Notes under the pieces: generated by a model | What the model saw: the letters and a program-made list of their open reading frames with translations, nothing else | Databases searched by the model: none | What the model was told of the DNA's origin: nothing | DNA from: Mnemiopsis leidyi | Taxonomy: Eukaryota > Ctenophora > Tentaculata > Lobata > Bolinopsidae | Direction: 5' to 3' | DNA: 29,410 nucleotides | Assembly (NCBI GenBank): GCA_000226015.1 | Contig: JH152923.1 | Span: 88,719 to 118,128, forward strand | Translations under genes and position numbers: made by a program | Part shown: piece after piece, positions 1-11,741 of the stretch | Layout of the letters: every line of letters starts with the position of its first letter | How positions within the stretch are numbered: position 1 is the stretch's first letter

Positions 1-384
1 AGCAGGGAGGCACAACTATGACACAACATGTTCCTGAACAGTAGACATGGCATGTTACTAGAGAGTAAAAATTTAGGCTTCCAATTCCTGAAGCAATAGG
101 TATTGACTCAATGAATCTAAAAAGCCCCTTTGTTTGATCTCCAAGTGCAGTTCAGACAAATCAGACCAACCAATATACCTGAACTACTAAACTCGTTGTG
201 AAAACTCATTTTATGACTAAACAAGCCATTTTCAGAGCACGAGAGTATTTTAATTCGATCCAGCGGTCGATTTTAGGTAAGAATTGATCAATAATTTAAC
301 TTTTTGACACAAATTATTTTTCCTGTTATCCAGCCCTCTGATTTTCTAATTTGACCTAGCTCACGCAACATTTATGCGGCGCGG

Positions 385-840
385 AGTTCGGAGGTTAACC
401 CGGAGGTCGCACTTTTGTCCTAAAAATTTAATCTCTCGTTATGTCGCTAACTTTTTCTTTGGATGTCACGATTTTTGCAGCCATTTTTTGACCAATCTTT
501 ATGAAACTTCGGACATATGTAGTTAAGACGATTTTGAGAGATGGGTTGACCTCGGATTTTCGATATCTTACCTCGTTTTGTCACAGCAGTCCGATGAAAA
601 GTTTTGACATTTTCTGCTTCCATCGTATCTTCCAACTGAAAAGAGCATTACTCCTCACGGTTTCAACCTAGAATGATGAGAGTTAGTTCCAGTGGTAGCC
701 CTGATGTTTCTCTACCAGCCTGTATCGAAAATTTGCTCGAAATCAAAAGAATGTGTTTGTGAGGTTGCGATGAAATGACGCAGGTAGTCGCGGCGACATG
801 CGACCTCCGAAAGTGCGACCTCAGTGCGACCTCCCACGCA
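385..840. repeat. Possible MITE-like element with imperfect inverted ends
   Basis: GGAGGTCGCACTT near 401-413 is matched in reverse complement near 812-823 (AAGTGCGACCTC). Further copies of GCGACCTC occur close by at the right end. This resembles imperfect terminal inverted repeats of a short non-autonomous DNA element of about 450 bp. No clean target-site duplication is visible and no transposase is encoded, so the boundaries and the class are tentative. Confidence 0.3.
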
Positions 841-1706
841 GGGGGTGAAAATGTTAGGTAGGATTCCAAGAGTGTGTGGTAATTACCGGGCGAAGCGCGG
901 CTCTCTCTACGTTTCCCTCCGATCGGCAAAGCAACAATTAGCCTGAGGTCCCAAAGCAATGTGGTAATGACTAATGGTCCTTGTGCAAGATTTCAGGGGC
1001 TGACTCTCTAATTCTGCACAATGTAGCAGATGCACAATTTAGTTTATGGTTGCAGTATGTGGCCCCCAAGACAGCTGTTTATTTCAACCATCAGGGATTT
1101 AGCATGAACACTTGAACTGTACATTCAACACAGTGTGATTTGCGGGATCCCTTGTAGGGTTGGCACGTGACAGCATCACGTGTGTGTTTCAAATTCGCTG
1201 ATAACGCGTTTCCTTAAGCACCCCAATTGCCACAAAATTTCGAATTTCCTCATAGCTTGCTTGACCCGCACAAAAGGGCTCTGGTTAGAGCAAGACCCGC
1301 CCATTAGCTCCAGTCTTAGGGGTACCCCCAAGGATGTAGTGACATGAACATGGCTAATCCTTGTGTCGTCTCTGGGTCTGATATGTCTGCCATCATAATC
1401 AGTGCTAAAATGGCAACTGTAATTATAACCATTATCGAATCAAGAACAATGGTCAGACAGTGTAAAAAGAGAGTCCTTTGATGCTGGTAGCTGAGATGTT
1501 AAAGGACTTACAAAAGCCCACCTCACCCGGCTATTTTAGGAGGAAGTCTCGTATATGGTGTTTAACTATATCCTTTGTCTTACATGTGTGTCTTGTAAGT
1601 GTCTGAGGCTGTTGTATTAATGTATTCCTTCTGTGTCTGGGTGATAGAAAGAAATTGGGCACAGCTTCTGCTGTACCCAAAGGATTAAGGACTCACACAG
1701 TCCCTT

Positions 1707-1820
1707 AATGGCTGGGAGGCGCCTTTGAAATGTCTCTTTTGTGGCTGGGATGGGCCATCAGAATCCCTTTAAGGCTGGGAGTGCCTTAACAGAGTCCATT
1801 TAAGGCTGAAAATGTCTGTT
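1707..1820. repeat. Degenerate ~31-34 bp tandem repeat (GGCTGGGA core)
   Basis: About four diverged units follow each other, each with a GGCTGGGA- or GGCTGAAA-like core followed by a pyrimidine-rich end such as AATCCCTTT or AGTCCATTT. Unit spacing is about 31 to 34 bp. No coding potential is seen. Confidence 0.5.
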
Positions 1821-2690
1821 TAAAAAAAGAAAATTATCAAGTTTTATTCAAGATGTAGCAATCCCCTCCTGAAAAAATAAAGATAAACTTTTTGCTATTA
1901 AAAAAGATTTAAAAGAATATTAGAAGTATTTGTAGAGTTTCCCAGATATACTGAGCATAACAAAAATTAAATAAATAAAAAAGAAAGATGTCTTAGTTAA
2001 GATTTTTTCTATGGCCTGAAGATGCCAATCAGACTGAACTGTACTTGAAAAGAGCTTAGACAAACTGAGAGAAGCAAGGCAAGTGGAGGAAGTCAGTCGA
2101 CAACTAGATGAGCAGCCACTGACAGTGGCCACCACCACTCTTGGGCTGAGAGAGTCTGCTCCAAGAACCAGAAAGAAGCTGCTGAAAACAACCACCTGAG
2201 GACCACCTGAGGAATAGTCTGGAAACCATTCAACCAGGGGAGGGGAAGTGCATTAGCCTACAACAGGAACAAAGCTCATTTTCCATCTGATTCCGCAAGG
2301 AATTGAAAATGAATTGAAATCAAATTAGGAGTTGCACTCATGTCGGGTACATTTCAAGTGTAAATTTTTTTGCTACACCCTTAGTATATCAATAAAGTGA
2401 TCACCAGACCTTCCAATAGTAGCCACAAACTTGAGGGTTTGAAATTTTAAGGATGGCTTTGGTGGTCTCATTTGGCAATGGATTTTTGGCAATATAAGGT
2501 CCAAGACTCTAGAATGTAACTATCCTATTTTCATACATTGTAAGTTTGGGAAGGATTTAAGTGATGGGTGTTGTTTGGGCTGTTTATTTGAATGCATATG
2601 AGCTCATTGTCCTAGTTTATGGTTTTTCCTATACATATGCAAAACCATGTAAGTTTTGTCTTGTTTTATTGTAACTCCTTTTTAGTAGTA

Positions 2691-5600
2691 ATGAAATCAG
2701 TAAAGTGGTCAAAAACATGGAACACTTCTTCAATCATATCTGATTGTGTGGGGGAGGAAGAAAGATATGTTAAGAATGTGGAAAATCTACTGCGGTCAGA
2801 CCATACTATACCATTCATAGCCAGGTTAAAACTAGTCTAATTTTGACCTCCTGCTCTTAATTTTGAACAAAATGAATTTTACAACTTCTTATAAAAGACC
2901 TAAGTGTCCTTTAGTGAACAAAAAATAAGAATTTGGTATTTGACTCAGGTATCGTAAAGAGATGACAGGTGACATGAGTACTGATAAGTTATACAAGATT
3001 AAGGAGCAACTCAATCGTCTTGATAATCTAAGTATGCTATTTCAAACGTGTGAACTCCTATGTATTTAAATACCGTAAAAATTGTTATGTCTATACCACC
3101 TATGCATACATGTCTATACCACCTATGCATACATTGTTTCATTTTCACATGATCAATTCACATAACGTTAAATCTTAATATTTGTTTACGATTCTAAAAC
3201 TAGTACTGTCATGTGGTTATTGTAACTTTGTAAGCCACCATCATAGTGGTCCTTAATCTTGACCTAATACAGTATATGTTAGCAGTTGTTGATAGTACTC
3301 TTCTCATAATACAGTTGATCAGGTCCTAAGTTGTTTTTAACGATTTGTTTTTGATAATTATTTACGAGATTTAAATATGATATATTATTTTGCTCTGAAT
3401 ATTTGTTTTTATATGAAATTTAATATAATTTTCAGCCAAGAAAATTGAAAAATCCATCAAGGATATTGAGAAACTTGGAAGCTTAACTCCTAATCTAAGT
3501 GAAGCAATTGCAGCATGTACATCAGCTACAATGCTAGAGCAAGGTGAGTGTACTTGTTACACACCAATTTTGTAACTTTGATTTACTGTCTGATATGTTG
3601 CTAGCGAAATTTGTAATTAAATTGGATTATTTAGCCATTCATGCTCCATATACCTATGTAGTCCTTTTGAGTAGTTGAAGCATGTTATATGCATGGGAAA
3701 TCTCTTATTTGGGTTCTTTCAGTAACTGCAGCATACAAGCCTGGTAAAAAGAAATCTAAATCCGAACAAGCTAGAAATGCTGGATTGGGATCGGTTGCAG
3801 AACAGCTGATTGATGGTAGAAAAGTAGACTTCAATACATTGGTTGGGAGTCATGCAGAGCTCAAGTCTGTTAAAAATGTTATTGATGGAACTAAAGATAT
3901 TCTTATTGATATTGTAAGGACCAACAAGTTCGTCCTGGAATGTTGTGAAAGAGTTGGTAAAGCAAATAATAATTTCATAATATGTTCTAAATCAAAATCA
4001 AAGCAGGAAACAGATGAGAAAAAAGAAAAGTTTGACCAATATTTTGATTTCAAGAGGAACATTGGTAATTTGAAGCATTTCCAAGTTATGGCTATCAATC
4101 GTGGCGAAAACCTTAAAGCTCTTTCTGTGAAAATAGATCTATCTCAAAATGGCATATATGCTATAAAACAAGAATGCACTAAAGTTCTTAGCCGGGTATT
4201 GGACAACAATCTAAAGCATGAAACTATTGAGGATGCATGTACAAGACTCATTTTTCCCATGGTGTGTCGGCGAACTCGATCATGGTTAACTGAAGCTGCT
4301 GTTGAAAGTTCTATAGATGTATTTGCTGATAACTTAAAGCACCTACTTCTAACTCGACCAGTTAAGGGAATTAACATTATGGCAATTGATCCAGGTCAGG
4401 ACTTAATTTCTGCCTTACTTTTAAATGTCTTGCTTTATAAAGGTTTTGAAAGCTCGTATCTTAATTTTCATTAAATTCTTTTAATATTTCCAAAAAATCT
4501 CTTAACTTTGGTAATTCTCAAATCTTATTTTCAGGATATAAGCATGGATGTAAAGTAGCTGTGTTAGACCATCAGGGCAAAGTCCTGAAAACAGATGTTG
4601 TGTACTTACAGAATCTAAATTCCTCTGCTGGCAAGGCAAAGGTCTGTCAGAATAAAATGTTCCTGATACACTTTAGTAAGCTAACAGTATAGGTCAGTTT
4701 GTTTTCAATGCACAATCTAAACTGCTTAGGAATGTATTTCAGATATAATTAAATTGACTCCTTTACAGGAGTCAAGATTCAGGGCTGCAGATGAAGATAA
4801 GTTACAAAAGCTGCAAGTTCAGCTAAGATTTAAAACTATTGCGATAGGAAACGGCACAGCCTGTAGGGAAACGGAAACATCAGTAACCAAAATGATAAGT
4901 GAGAAGAAGTTCTGTGAGGGTACTCAGTATACAGTGATAGACGAACGTGGTGCATCAGTCTACAGCGTCACACCACTGGCTCAACAAGAACTACCCAAAC
5001 TCGATACCAATCTAAGGAGTGCAGTGAGTCTGGGTTAGTAAAAGTAAAACCAGTTCCTGGGTTTTAACTGAATATTTGTCTGGATCTAGACCTGCTTAGC
5101 AGAAATTTCAACATTTCATAGGCTCACTAAATTTAAAGAGCACATGCAGTCCCTGACACATAATGTACTGGCAGGTCGAAGAGTTTTGGAGCCATTGTCA
5201 GAGTATGTGAAAATAGAGCCCCAGCACTTAGGAGTTGGACAATACCAACACGACATTGCTCAGAAGAAATTGAGTTCTAGATTAGAGGACATTGTCAGCG
5301 AGGCTGTCAGCTTCACAGGTAACGAGCTATATGATAAGCTTTCACTGGTGACTGATTGTTACTTGCCTTTAAATTTCTTCATTTGCCTCACTGGTATTAT
5401 GTTAAACTGTTGCTTTTATCCTCTCAGGGGTTGATATAAACACATGCAGTTTACACATGTTACAGAAGATAGCTGGTCTTACAAAGGCACGAGCTCAAGC
5501 TATTCTTGATACAAGAGACTCTGTTGGCTACTTTCGCAACCGAGAACAGGTTAAACTGTACAACTTTTTGGTAATTATATTAGATATGTATAGTTTATAT

Positions 5601-6849
5601 CATAGTATAATCAAAACGTAAGCCAATATCTGTTCTTATATCACAATAAGAATATTGCAATAAGTTGAATTAATCGTGCAGATAAAATCTATCAAAGGAA
5701 TCGGACCAAAGAGCTACGAACAATGTATTGGTTTTTTACGGATATATCCTAACCAGCTAACTAAGAATCCTGAGGTGACTGCTGAGTGTAAGTTTTGGTC
5801 AACTTGGATGAAAGGATGAATTATTGAAAATCATCTTAAAGACCTTTCTCTCTTTCTGTACCAACTTATCCAAATTTGTGGAGGTTTGAAGATTATATTG
5901 TATATAATTAGGGAGACTTTTATCCATATTTATCAGCCTGACCCTTCAGATGAAGATGTCGGTGCGGCTGTGAAAGGTAAACGAAAGCTAACAAGTTCTA
6001 GCAGCTCCAAGTCCAAATCGATGAAAAGAGATGTTGGCTTCTGTTTCTTAGATCAGACATCTGTTCATCCAGAAAGTTATCACATTGCCAGTAAGTCCTG
6101 TTTGATCTGCTGAATTGAAATATTATGCAGAAATATTAAGAAATCATGTTTGTAGGTAAACGACTAATCATGCTTATTACTTAATTTGTGGTGGTGAACG
6201 AGATTTCCCAACGTGGTTTATTGTACAGTTTAACTCATCTAGACATTTCACAGTCATCTACACATGTACACATTTTGTAACCTTGTTCTGATTTTAAGGT
6301 GCGCTGCTTAAGGAACAAGGCTTGAAAGAACGAGACATTGGAACGGAGGAATTTGTTCAGAAGATAAAACAACTAAACCCTGGTATTGTCTTTGTCTGTA
6401 TCTTGGTCTACTTTGATAGTCGTTCACAATTCAAGAAGTCAAAAGTAAGTCAAATATTACATAAAAACATTAATTCTTATACTTCTTAATAAAGGTACCC
6501 GACTTTTTCAGTTGACGTATCAGTAAGTTGTAGCGAAGGCACCAAACAGTGCATCCTGAGTGCCCTCTCCCAAAGAACGGACACCGACTACAGAGATCAA
6601 TTTGCACGACCTATTTTCAAATCCACCGTACTGAATGCTGAATCTTTGGTAGTGGGTACGCAGCTGGAGGGACGTGTGAGTAACGTCACTCACTTTGGTG
6701 CGTTTGTTGACGTGGGAGTAGAGAGAGATGGGCTGATTCACACCAGCAAGATGAATGGATATACTGTGTGTTTGGGCAACAGAGTGAGAGTCAAGGTTGA
6801 GAGGAAGGATCAGAAAGGTATTGGTTTGTATCTTCTTCAAGTTTTGTGA
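2691..6849 (+). CDS. SRBD1: S1 RNA-binding domain protein 1 (Tex-like), 12 exons
   Basis: Animal homologue of bacterial Tex, a nucleic-acid-binding protein with Tex N-terminal, YqgF (RNase H-like), helix-hairpin-helix and S1 domains. Exons read by splice signals and homology are 2686/2691-2824, 2949-3031, 3436-3543, 3723-4394, 4535-4641, 4769-5033, 5175-5318, 5428-5549, 5682-5787, 5950-6090, 6299-6382 and 6512-6849. All junction phases agree, giving about 767 residues from the ATG at 2691. Landmarks are HTIPFIAR then RYRKE across the first junction, AINRGENLK, the YqgF motif AIDPG/YKHGCK spanning the 4394/4535 junction, IGNGTACRE, VKIEPQHLGVGQYQHD, the HhH motif IKGIGPKSYEQC and the S1 core GRVSNVTHFGAFVDVG. 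Vertebrate SRBD1 is near 995 residues; the missing part corresponds to its poorly conserved charged N-terminus. The start is therefore unsure: ATG 2691 could be the true start, or an upstream exon could splice to the AG at 2684-2685. Confidence 0.9.
3088..3133. repeat. Exact 23-bp tandem duplication in SRBD1 intron
   Basis: Two perfect adjacent copies of a 23-bp unit beginning TGTCTATACC and ending TGCATACA lie in the intron between 3032 and 3435. Perfect identity suggests a recent slip or duplication. Confidence 0.95.
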
Positions 6850-7493
6850 AGAACTGTAGCTAAATATGTTAGATGTAAAAGACTGATATCATTCATTTAA
6901 TTTATTGTTATTGTTTTTTATTTTGCGACGCAATTAATGTTAGTAAATGGCTATGGTTTTTTTTAAAGCTGATTTATTTTTTAAATAAAATCAAAGAGTA
7001 AAGTAATGATGGGATGGGATGCAAATTTTCAGCAGAGTTCTCGAGATTTGTTTTTTGCTTTATTGGTTATTTTTTAATTTGTTTTACACAGCTATTTGTT
7101 GAACTATTTTATTTTATTTCATAGCAGACTTTTTTTCGTTAACCGTAAATTTGTAATAATCTAAACAATCTTTTGAAAATAAAATTTATGTTTTATACAA
7201 TCGGTAATTTTTGGTGAAAGATAAGGTACTAGTCGTAATACTGAATACAATATCATAATACTACCATACTACTGTCACTAAGCTATAGGTAAAATTCTTC
7301 TACACTGGAAAGTGCATCCATCTTTAAGAGCACTGTCAATTCATCTTCTGTCACTTAGCATTTAGCTGTTGCCGGTACCAAACATGGTACTTTTTGTCGA
7401 TTTGATGACCTCAACAGTGACAAAGTTTTGGACTGAAATTTTCGGAATTGTCAAAAGAGAAATATATTGCATGTTTCTAGCTTCGATGGCTTC
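6850..7493. other. Intergenic, SRBD1 3' region
   Basis: AT-rich non-coding DNA between two convergent genes, SRBD1 (+) and the first GPCR (-). AATAAA hexamers at about 6984 and 7178 on the plus strand are candidate polyadenylation signals for SRBD1. TTTATT near 7060 could serve the minus-strand GPCR. No other gene is seen. Confidence 0.6.
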
Positions 7494-8615
7494 TTACTTA
7501 TCAAACGTAACATTTGTGTTTTGCAGAACACAGTTAACAGTTTTCTCCTTTAGAGGGACCCCACTGTTTCTGCTTCTTTTCGACTCTCCTATTCTTAGTA
7601 CCAATATCTTTCGAATTCCAGTAAGAGTGTACTTCCTCAGATAGGGCATTCTCAAGAAATATAAAATTGGATTTGCTCCTGCGTTTGCTGCTAAGATTAC
7701 CGTATGAACTGCATTATAGTAATAGAATTGCCCATCAAACTGAAACAAATTTCTTAGCCATTCCATGGATTCGAAAAATCTGCTGTGAGTCCTCAGAATA
7801 GAATCTGCAAGAAGGGGAGCATTGCAAAGTCCATACAGCAATGCAAATAGTAGAATAGTCAATGTTGCTCTGTGTCTTGACTGGTGCAGTTTTCCATGTC
7901 GGTGAAAAAGTTTGTCTTTTCTGGTCAATAGGAGCCCAGATATTAAGCATCCAACCAGAACGATAAATGCCGGCATCATAAGAACTATATCTTTGAGAAT
8001 TCCGAAACTGATCATGGCATTGGAAGCCACCTCTAAAAAATGAACATAAGTATCGTTGCTTTCGTCATAAACCATGAAGTCACATTGGGCATATTTTGGG
8101 ATGAACATAGGTTTGTAATTTTCATACAAAGCAATACGGGTCACAGCACCAATAATAAGCAGCAAGTATAACATTGCAGCAATGATAAAATGGTTTATCT
8201 TTTGTCTCTTGAAAGGATTGATCAATGAGATTGTCCTACTTATACTAAGACACATGACCAAAAAGACGCTCAGTCCAATTGATAGTTTCCAAAAGTACAT
8301 CCATACCAGGCATCTGTATTGGTAGCCAAATATGATGCCTGGCTGTCTGCCAGAATAGTAACAAACTCCTATGGGCAGCACTGAAATGCTGACCACTATG
8401 TCATTTACAGTTATGAATTTGTAAATGACATTGGAGATAACGCTCTTTTTGGACTTGAAATACCAGAAACTGACGATGTTCCCTAGAGTGCCGATTAGAA
8501 AATTCAGACTGCAAAGTGTCCCATAGATTGTATCTATATGAGCAGAGTGTTTTCTTTGTAAGGTTTTATTCCAGTGCTGTAAGTTCAAGTCATGAGTGTT
8601 GTTTATACTTTGCAT
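7494..8615 (-). CDS. Rhodopsin-like GPCR, copy 1 (intronless)
   Basis: Single-exon seven-transmembrane receptor of 373 residues, expected at the plasma membrane. The ligand cannot be read from the sequence. The N-terminus is short with N-glycosylation sequons (NNT, NKT). TM1 carries GTLGNIVSFWYF with the class A GN motif. A Cys before TM3 (RCLVWMYFWK) can pair with the Cys in extracellular loop 2 (YAQCDF). The TM3 end reads SRT (CLSISRTISL) where most class A receptors have DRY. TM7 ends NAGANPILYF, which fits NPxxY. I start at the ATG at 8615, because the frame continues upstream only to a TTG. The sequence just before it, AACAGGATGCAA, matches the other copy and could be a 3' splice site of a 5'-UTR intron. 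It is a tandem paralogue of the gene at 9940-11046. Confidence 0.9.
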   Translation of the reverse strand: MQSINNTHDLNLQHWNKTLQRKHSAHIDTIYGTLCSLNFLIGTLGNIVSFWYFKSKKSVISNVIYKFITVNDIVVSISVLPIGVCYYSGRQPGIIFGYQYRCLVWMYFWKLSIGLSVFLVMCLSISRTISLINPFKRQKINHFIIAAMLYLLLIIGAVTRIALYENYKPMFIPKYAQCDFMVYDESNDTYVHFLEVASNAMISFGILKDIVLMMPAFIVLVGCLISGLLLTRKDKLFHRHGKLHQSRHRATLTILLFALLYGLCNAPLLADSILRTHSRFFESMEWLRNLFQFDGQFYYYNAVHTVILAANAGANPILYFLRMPYLRKYTLTGIRKILVLRIGESKRSRNSGVPLKEKTVNCVLQNTNVTFDK

Positions 8616-9939
8616 CCTGTTCAAAATATCACCTGATTGTTACCTTATAATATAGATTTGTTATTTCTAATTAGAAGTACAATAAATGACTTGCTTGAAA
8701 CAAACGTTTTTCTATTGCAGTTCTTTTTAAAATACACAATACCAAAAAGGCAACATAATATAGTATTAAACATCAAAATCACGTGTTTATTGAGAGAGTA
8801 AAAGGAGTTTAAAGAAAACAAGCTTTGATAATAAAGAATGATCAAATGTTTGGTGTACCAAGTAAGCATACTTGAGTATTACAGAACTGTCAGAAAACAA
8901 AACTGTGGTAAATAATACTTAACTTTCATGCAACTACCGAATATAGATTATCCAATTAAGCCAAATAAGAACAACTAAGTAGAAAATTTAACTATTAAGT
9001 ACACAGACTCTGTTATATAGAACATCCTCAAGCACATCACACACATGATCTATTAAGCTAAGTAGTTAACTATAGTGCCACTTACTTGCAATTCAGTGGT
9101 CAAGTTGGCTGGCATTGCAAATAGAAACTTAGTAATTAGGTGCTTACATCAATTTTAAATTCAGTTGGTATGATACAAAGTATCGTGGAGATTTAGGGAG
9201 AGTAAGCCTAGATCAAAGTTGCTGGGTAACATAACTTTTATATGAATGGGCTAGTTCTGATAGTCTTTTATTTCAATCTTAATAAGTTACGAGGACTTTA
9301 ATTTCACGGTTTTGTAAGAAAAATGTTAAGAAGGAAATTATCCTGGCCATTAACTGCACGCCGATAAAACATTTGCCGATAAAACACATGCAGAAGCCAA
9401 GTTCCTCCATCTAATTAATGATTTATTGCACCAAAATGAGCCGCTACTCACTAGACTGTGTAGTTATTATTACACAAGTACACAGGGTCTAAAGTTTAGA
9501 AACAAACACATAAGTTACCAATACTTACTTACAGGGAATCTTGAAATCCTTCAGATGTGTCCTAAAACTGAACATGGCAATTATATTGTTTCTAACTGTA
9601 GTACCTTCCAGATTAAATTAAATATAATAAAATATAACACAGCAATAGCAGTAATAATAGCACATAGGTATGTATCTGCAATGCTGTGAGGGCTCGACAG
9701 ATCAGTCACAAGGAATACAATAATACATAAGTAGGTGACTAAGATTTAAGTTGACTATTGATGAAACATTGGCTATATGCTATTCTGAAACTGAGACATC
9801 TGTTAAAACTTGAAGCAGTATTGACTTGAACATTGCTTGCATTGCCATAGGACTTAAAGTGTTTTTTTTACTTCATAATGGTCATGGTATAATCTTTTAA
9901 ATCATTTCAGACATTCAAAGGAAAGAAATATCATTAGTT
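8616..9939. other. Intergenic region between the two GPCR copies
   Basis: AT-rich DNA without a supported gene. It should contain the upstream region of GPCR copy 1 and the 3' region of copy 2. TTTATT at about 9265 and 9422 reads as AATAAA on the minus strand. A short direct repeat, GCCGATAAAACA, occurs twice around 9360-9386. A CACGTG palindrome lies at 8780-8785. I saw no GPCR fragment or third copy here. Confidence 0.6.
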
Positions 9940-11046
9940 TCAAGCTTCTTTGGATTCTGAAATGTAAGAAGTTACATTGGCGTTTTGGAAAACACTGTTT
10001 ACGGTCCTCCCTGTCGAAGGAACTACACTGTTTTTACACATCTTCAAGCCTCCAGTGTGTACCAATATAATTTTAATTCTGTTGACAGTGTACTGCCTCA
10101 GAGAAGGCATTCTCAAGAAGTAAAGGATTGGATTTGCCCCTGCATTTGCCGCTAAGAGAACGGTGTTAGTTGCATTATAGTAATAGAGTTGCTCATCAAA
10201 CTGATGCAAATCGTTGTACCATTCCAAAGTTTTCATACTGAAGCTGTAAGTTATGAGGATAGAATCTGCAAGAAATGGAGCATTGCAAACTCCATACAGC
10301 ACTGCAAACAGAAGAATTGTCACCGTTGCTCTGTTTCTTGATTGGTGCAATTTTCCTTGCTGTTGAAAATGTTTGTTTTTTCTGGTCAATAGGATTCCAG
10401 ATATTAAGCAACCTACCAGCACAAAAAATGCTGGCATTATTAGCACAATATTTTTAAACACTCCGAATGCAGTGCTGGAATTGACCACTATTTCTGCTAT
10501 AGGACCGTAACTATCATTTTCTTTGTCATATACCAACCAATCACAGTGGGCATATTTCGGGATAAACATCGGTTTCGAATTCTCGGCAAAACTAATGCGG
10601 GTCAAAATAGCTCCAATCAACAGCGAGTATGATATCGCAGCAACGATAAAATGGTTTATCTTTTGCCTCTTAAAAGGATTAATTAATGAGATTGTCCTGC
10701 TTATACTTAGACACATGACCAAAAAGACGCTAAGTCCGATTGATAGTTTCCAAAAGTACATCCATACCAGGCATCTGTGTTGGTAGCCAAATATGATGCC
10801 TGGCTGTCTGCCAGAATAGTAACAAACTCCTATGGGCAGTACAGTAATGCTGACCACTATGTCATTTACTGTTATAAATTTGTAAATGACATTGGAGATA
10901 TCTCTCTTTTTGGACTTGAAATACCAGAAACTGACGATGTTCCCCAGAGTGCCGATTAGGAAATTCAGACTGCAAACTGTCCCGTAGATAACGTCCACAT
11001 TGGCAGAGTGATTCCTGTACAGAGTCTTGTTCCAATGCTCTTGCAT
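9940..11046 (-). CDS. Rhodopsin-like GPCR, copy 2 (intronless)
   Basis: Single-exon receptor of 368 residues, paralogous to the gene at 7494-8615 in the same orientation. It has the same hallmarks: NKT sequon at the N-terminus, GN in TM1, RCLVWMYFWK before TM3, SRT in place of DRY, the loop-2 Cys in YAHCDW, and NAGANPILYF in TM7. TM1 to the start of TM4 is nearly identical to copy 1 at both protein and DNA level. Loop 2, TM5, the TM6-TM7 loop and the C-terminal tail differ much more. The start ATG at 11046 is followed by QEHWNKT, matching the internal QHWNKT of copy 1, so copy 1 has a slightly longer N-terminus. The ligand and G-protein coupling are unknown. Confidence 0.9.
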   Translation of the reverse strand: MQEHWNKTLYRNHSANVDVIYGTVCSLNFLIGTLGNIVSFWYFKSKKRDISNVIYKFITVNDIVVSITVLPIGVCYYSGRQPGIIFGYQHRCLVWMYFWKLSIGLSVFLVMCLSISRTISLINPFKRQKINHFIVAAISYSLLIGAILTRISFAENSKPMFIPKYAHCDWLVYDKENDSYGPIAEIVVNSSTAFGVFKNIVLIMPAFFVLVGCLISGILLTRKNKHFQQQGKLHQSRNRATVTILLFAVLYGVCNAPFLADSILITYSFSMKTLEWYNDLHQFDEQLYYYNATNTVLLAANAGANPILYFLRMPSLRQYTVNRIKIILVHTGGLKMCKNSVVPSTGRTVNSVFQNANVTSYISESKEA

Positions 11047-11741
11047 CCTGTTTAGATAGTGTCATTATAATAAAGTGCAAAAGTTGCCGGAGGGTAAACA
11101 CGTCAATTGAAACTTCTATATTGTAATTTGAAAGGAACCAAACGCACTAAATTAGTTTAATTTAACTTAAATATAAGAAAAATTGATAAAACTAGAGAAA
11201 TACGAAACTTAACTTCATACATTTTTATCTAAGTCATTAGTGGACTGCATATTTTGCCTTTCGGTATAAATCATGCTCCATAACTCAAAAAAGGGGAAAA
11301 TACTAAATCAATATTTAAACTTAAAAACAAACCCAAAGAACGATTAAAACTCGGCAAGATCAATAGCCGGTAATTCTACTTGGGAAGGAGATGCATGTTG
11401 TAGATACCAAAACAGAGACTTAACCAATTTGTGGTGAATCATCCTAGCTTAAAAATAAACTTCCTTTATCAGTTATCCATTTAAGGCAGTTAGGAACAAT
11501 TAAACCGTTGTAGATTATCACCATGAAATTCGCTTACATGATCTTCTAAGCGATGTATGATCCAAACCTATACGAACACTCACAATGGTCAAAAAAAGTT
11601 GGAATTTCAAAAAAAATCTGATATCATAAACTTACATCCTATTTAGATCCATTTGACTTAATCAAAGGTCTAGTATATATATACCAAAGTTAATTTATAT
11701 GCCAAATTTAATTATATTTATCGATCCGTTACATTCTAGGC
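11047..11741. other. Divergent intergenic region, GPCR copy 2 / SDHAF2
   Basis: AT-rich DNA between divergent starts. It must hold the SDHAF2 promoter and the 5' region of GPCR copy 2. I see no open frame of note, no RNA gene and no clear named promoter motif. Confidence 0.6.

Larger units (their letters stand above)
1..2685. other. Repeat-like, apparently gene-free region
   Basis: I see no convincing exon here before the first recognisable SRBD1 exon. Reading frames are short and interrupted on both strands and none resembles a known family. The stretch has a GC-richer patch with inverted and repeated copies of a GGAGGTCGCACTT-like motif (about 385-840), two CACGTG palindromes 13 bp apart (1164 and 1177) and a degenerate tandem array at 1707-1820. 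An AATAAA lies near 2390. The texture suggests old mobile-element debris, but I cannot name a family. A 5' exon or the promoter of SRBD1 may lie here unseen. Confidence 0.5.

Noticed and set aside
1920-2195. Minus-strand 91-codon frame with a hydrophobic start
   Set aside because: Ser/Leu-rich translation typical of the complement of a charged plus-strand stretch; no homology or context.
2041-2196. Plus-strand open stretch LEKSLDKLREARQVEEV... with charged helix-like composition
   Set aside because: About 55 codons without an ATG, splice donor or recognisable homology. It could be a repeat remnant, and I could not connect it to SRBD1.
3850-4377. Two minus-strand frames opposite the long SRBD1 exon
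   Set aside because: Shadows of the conserved plus-strand coding exon.
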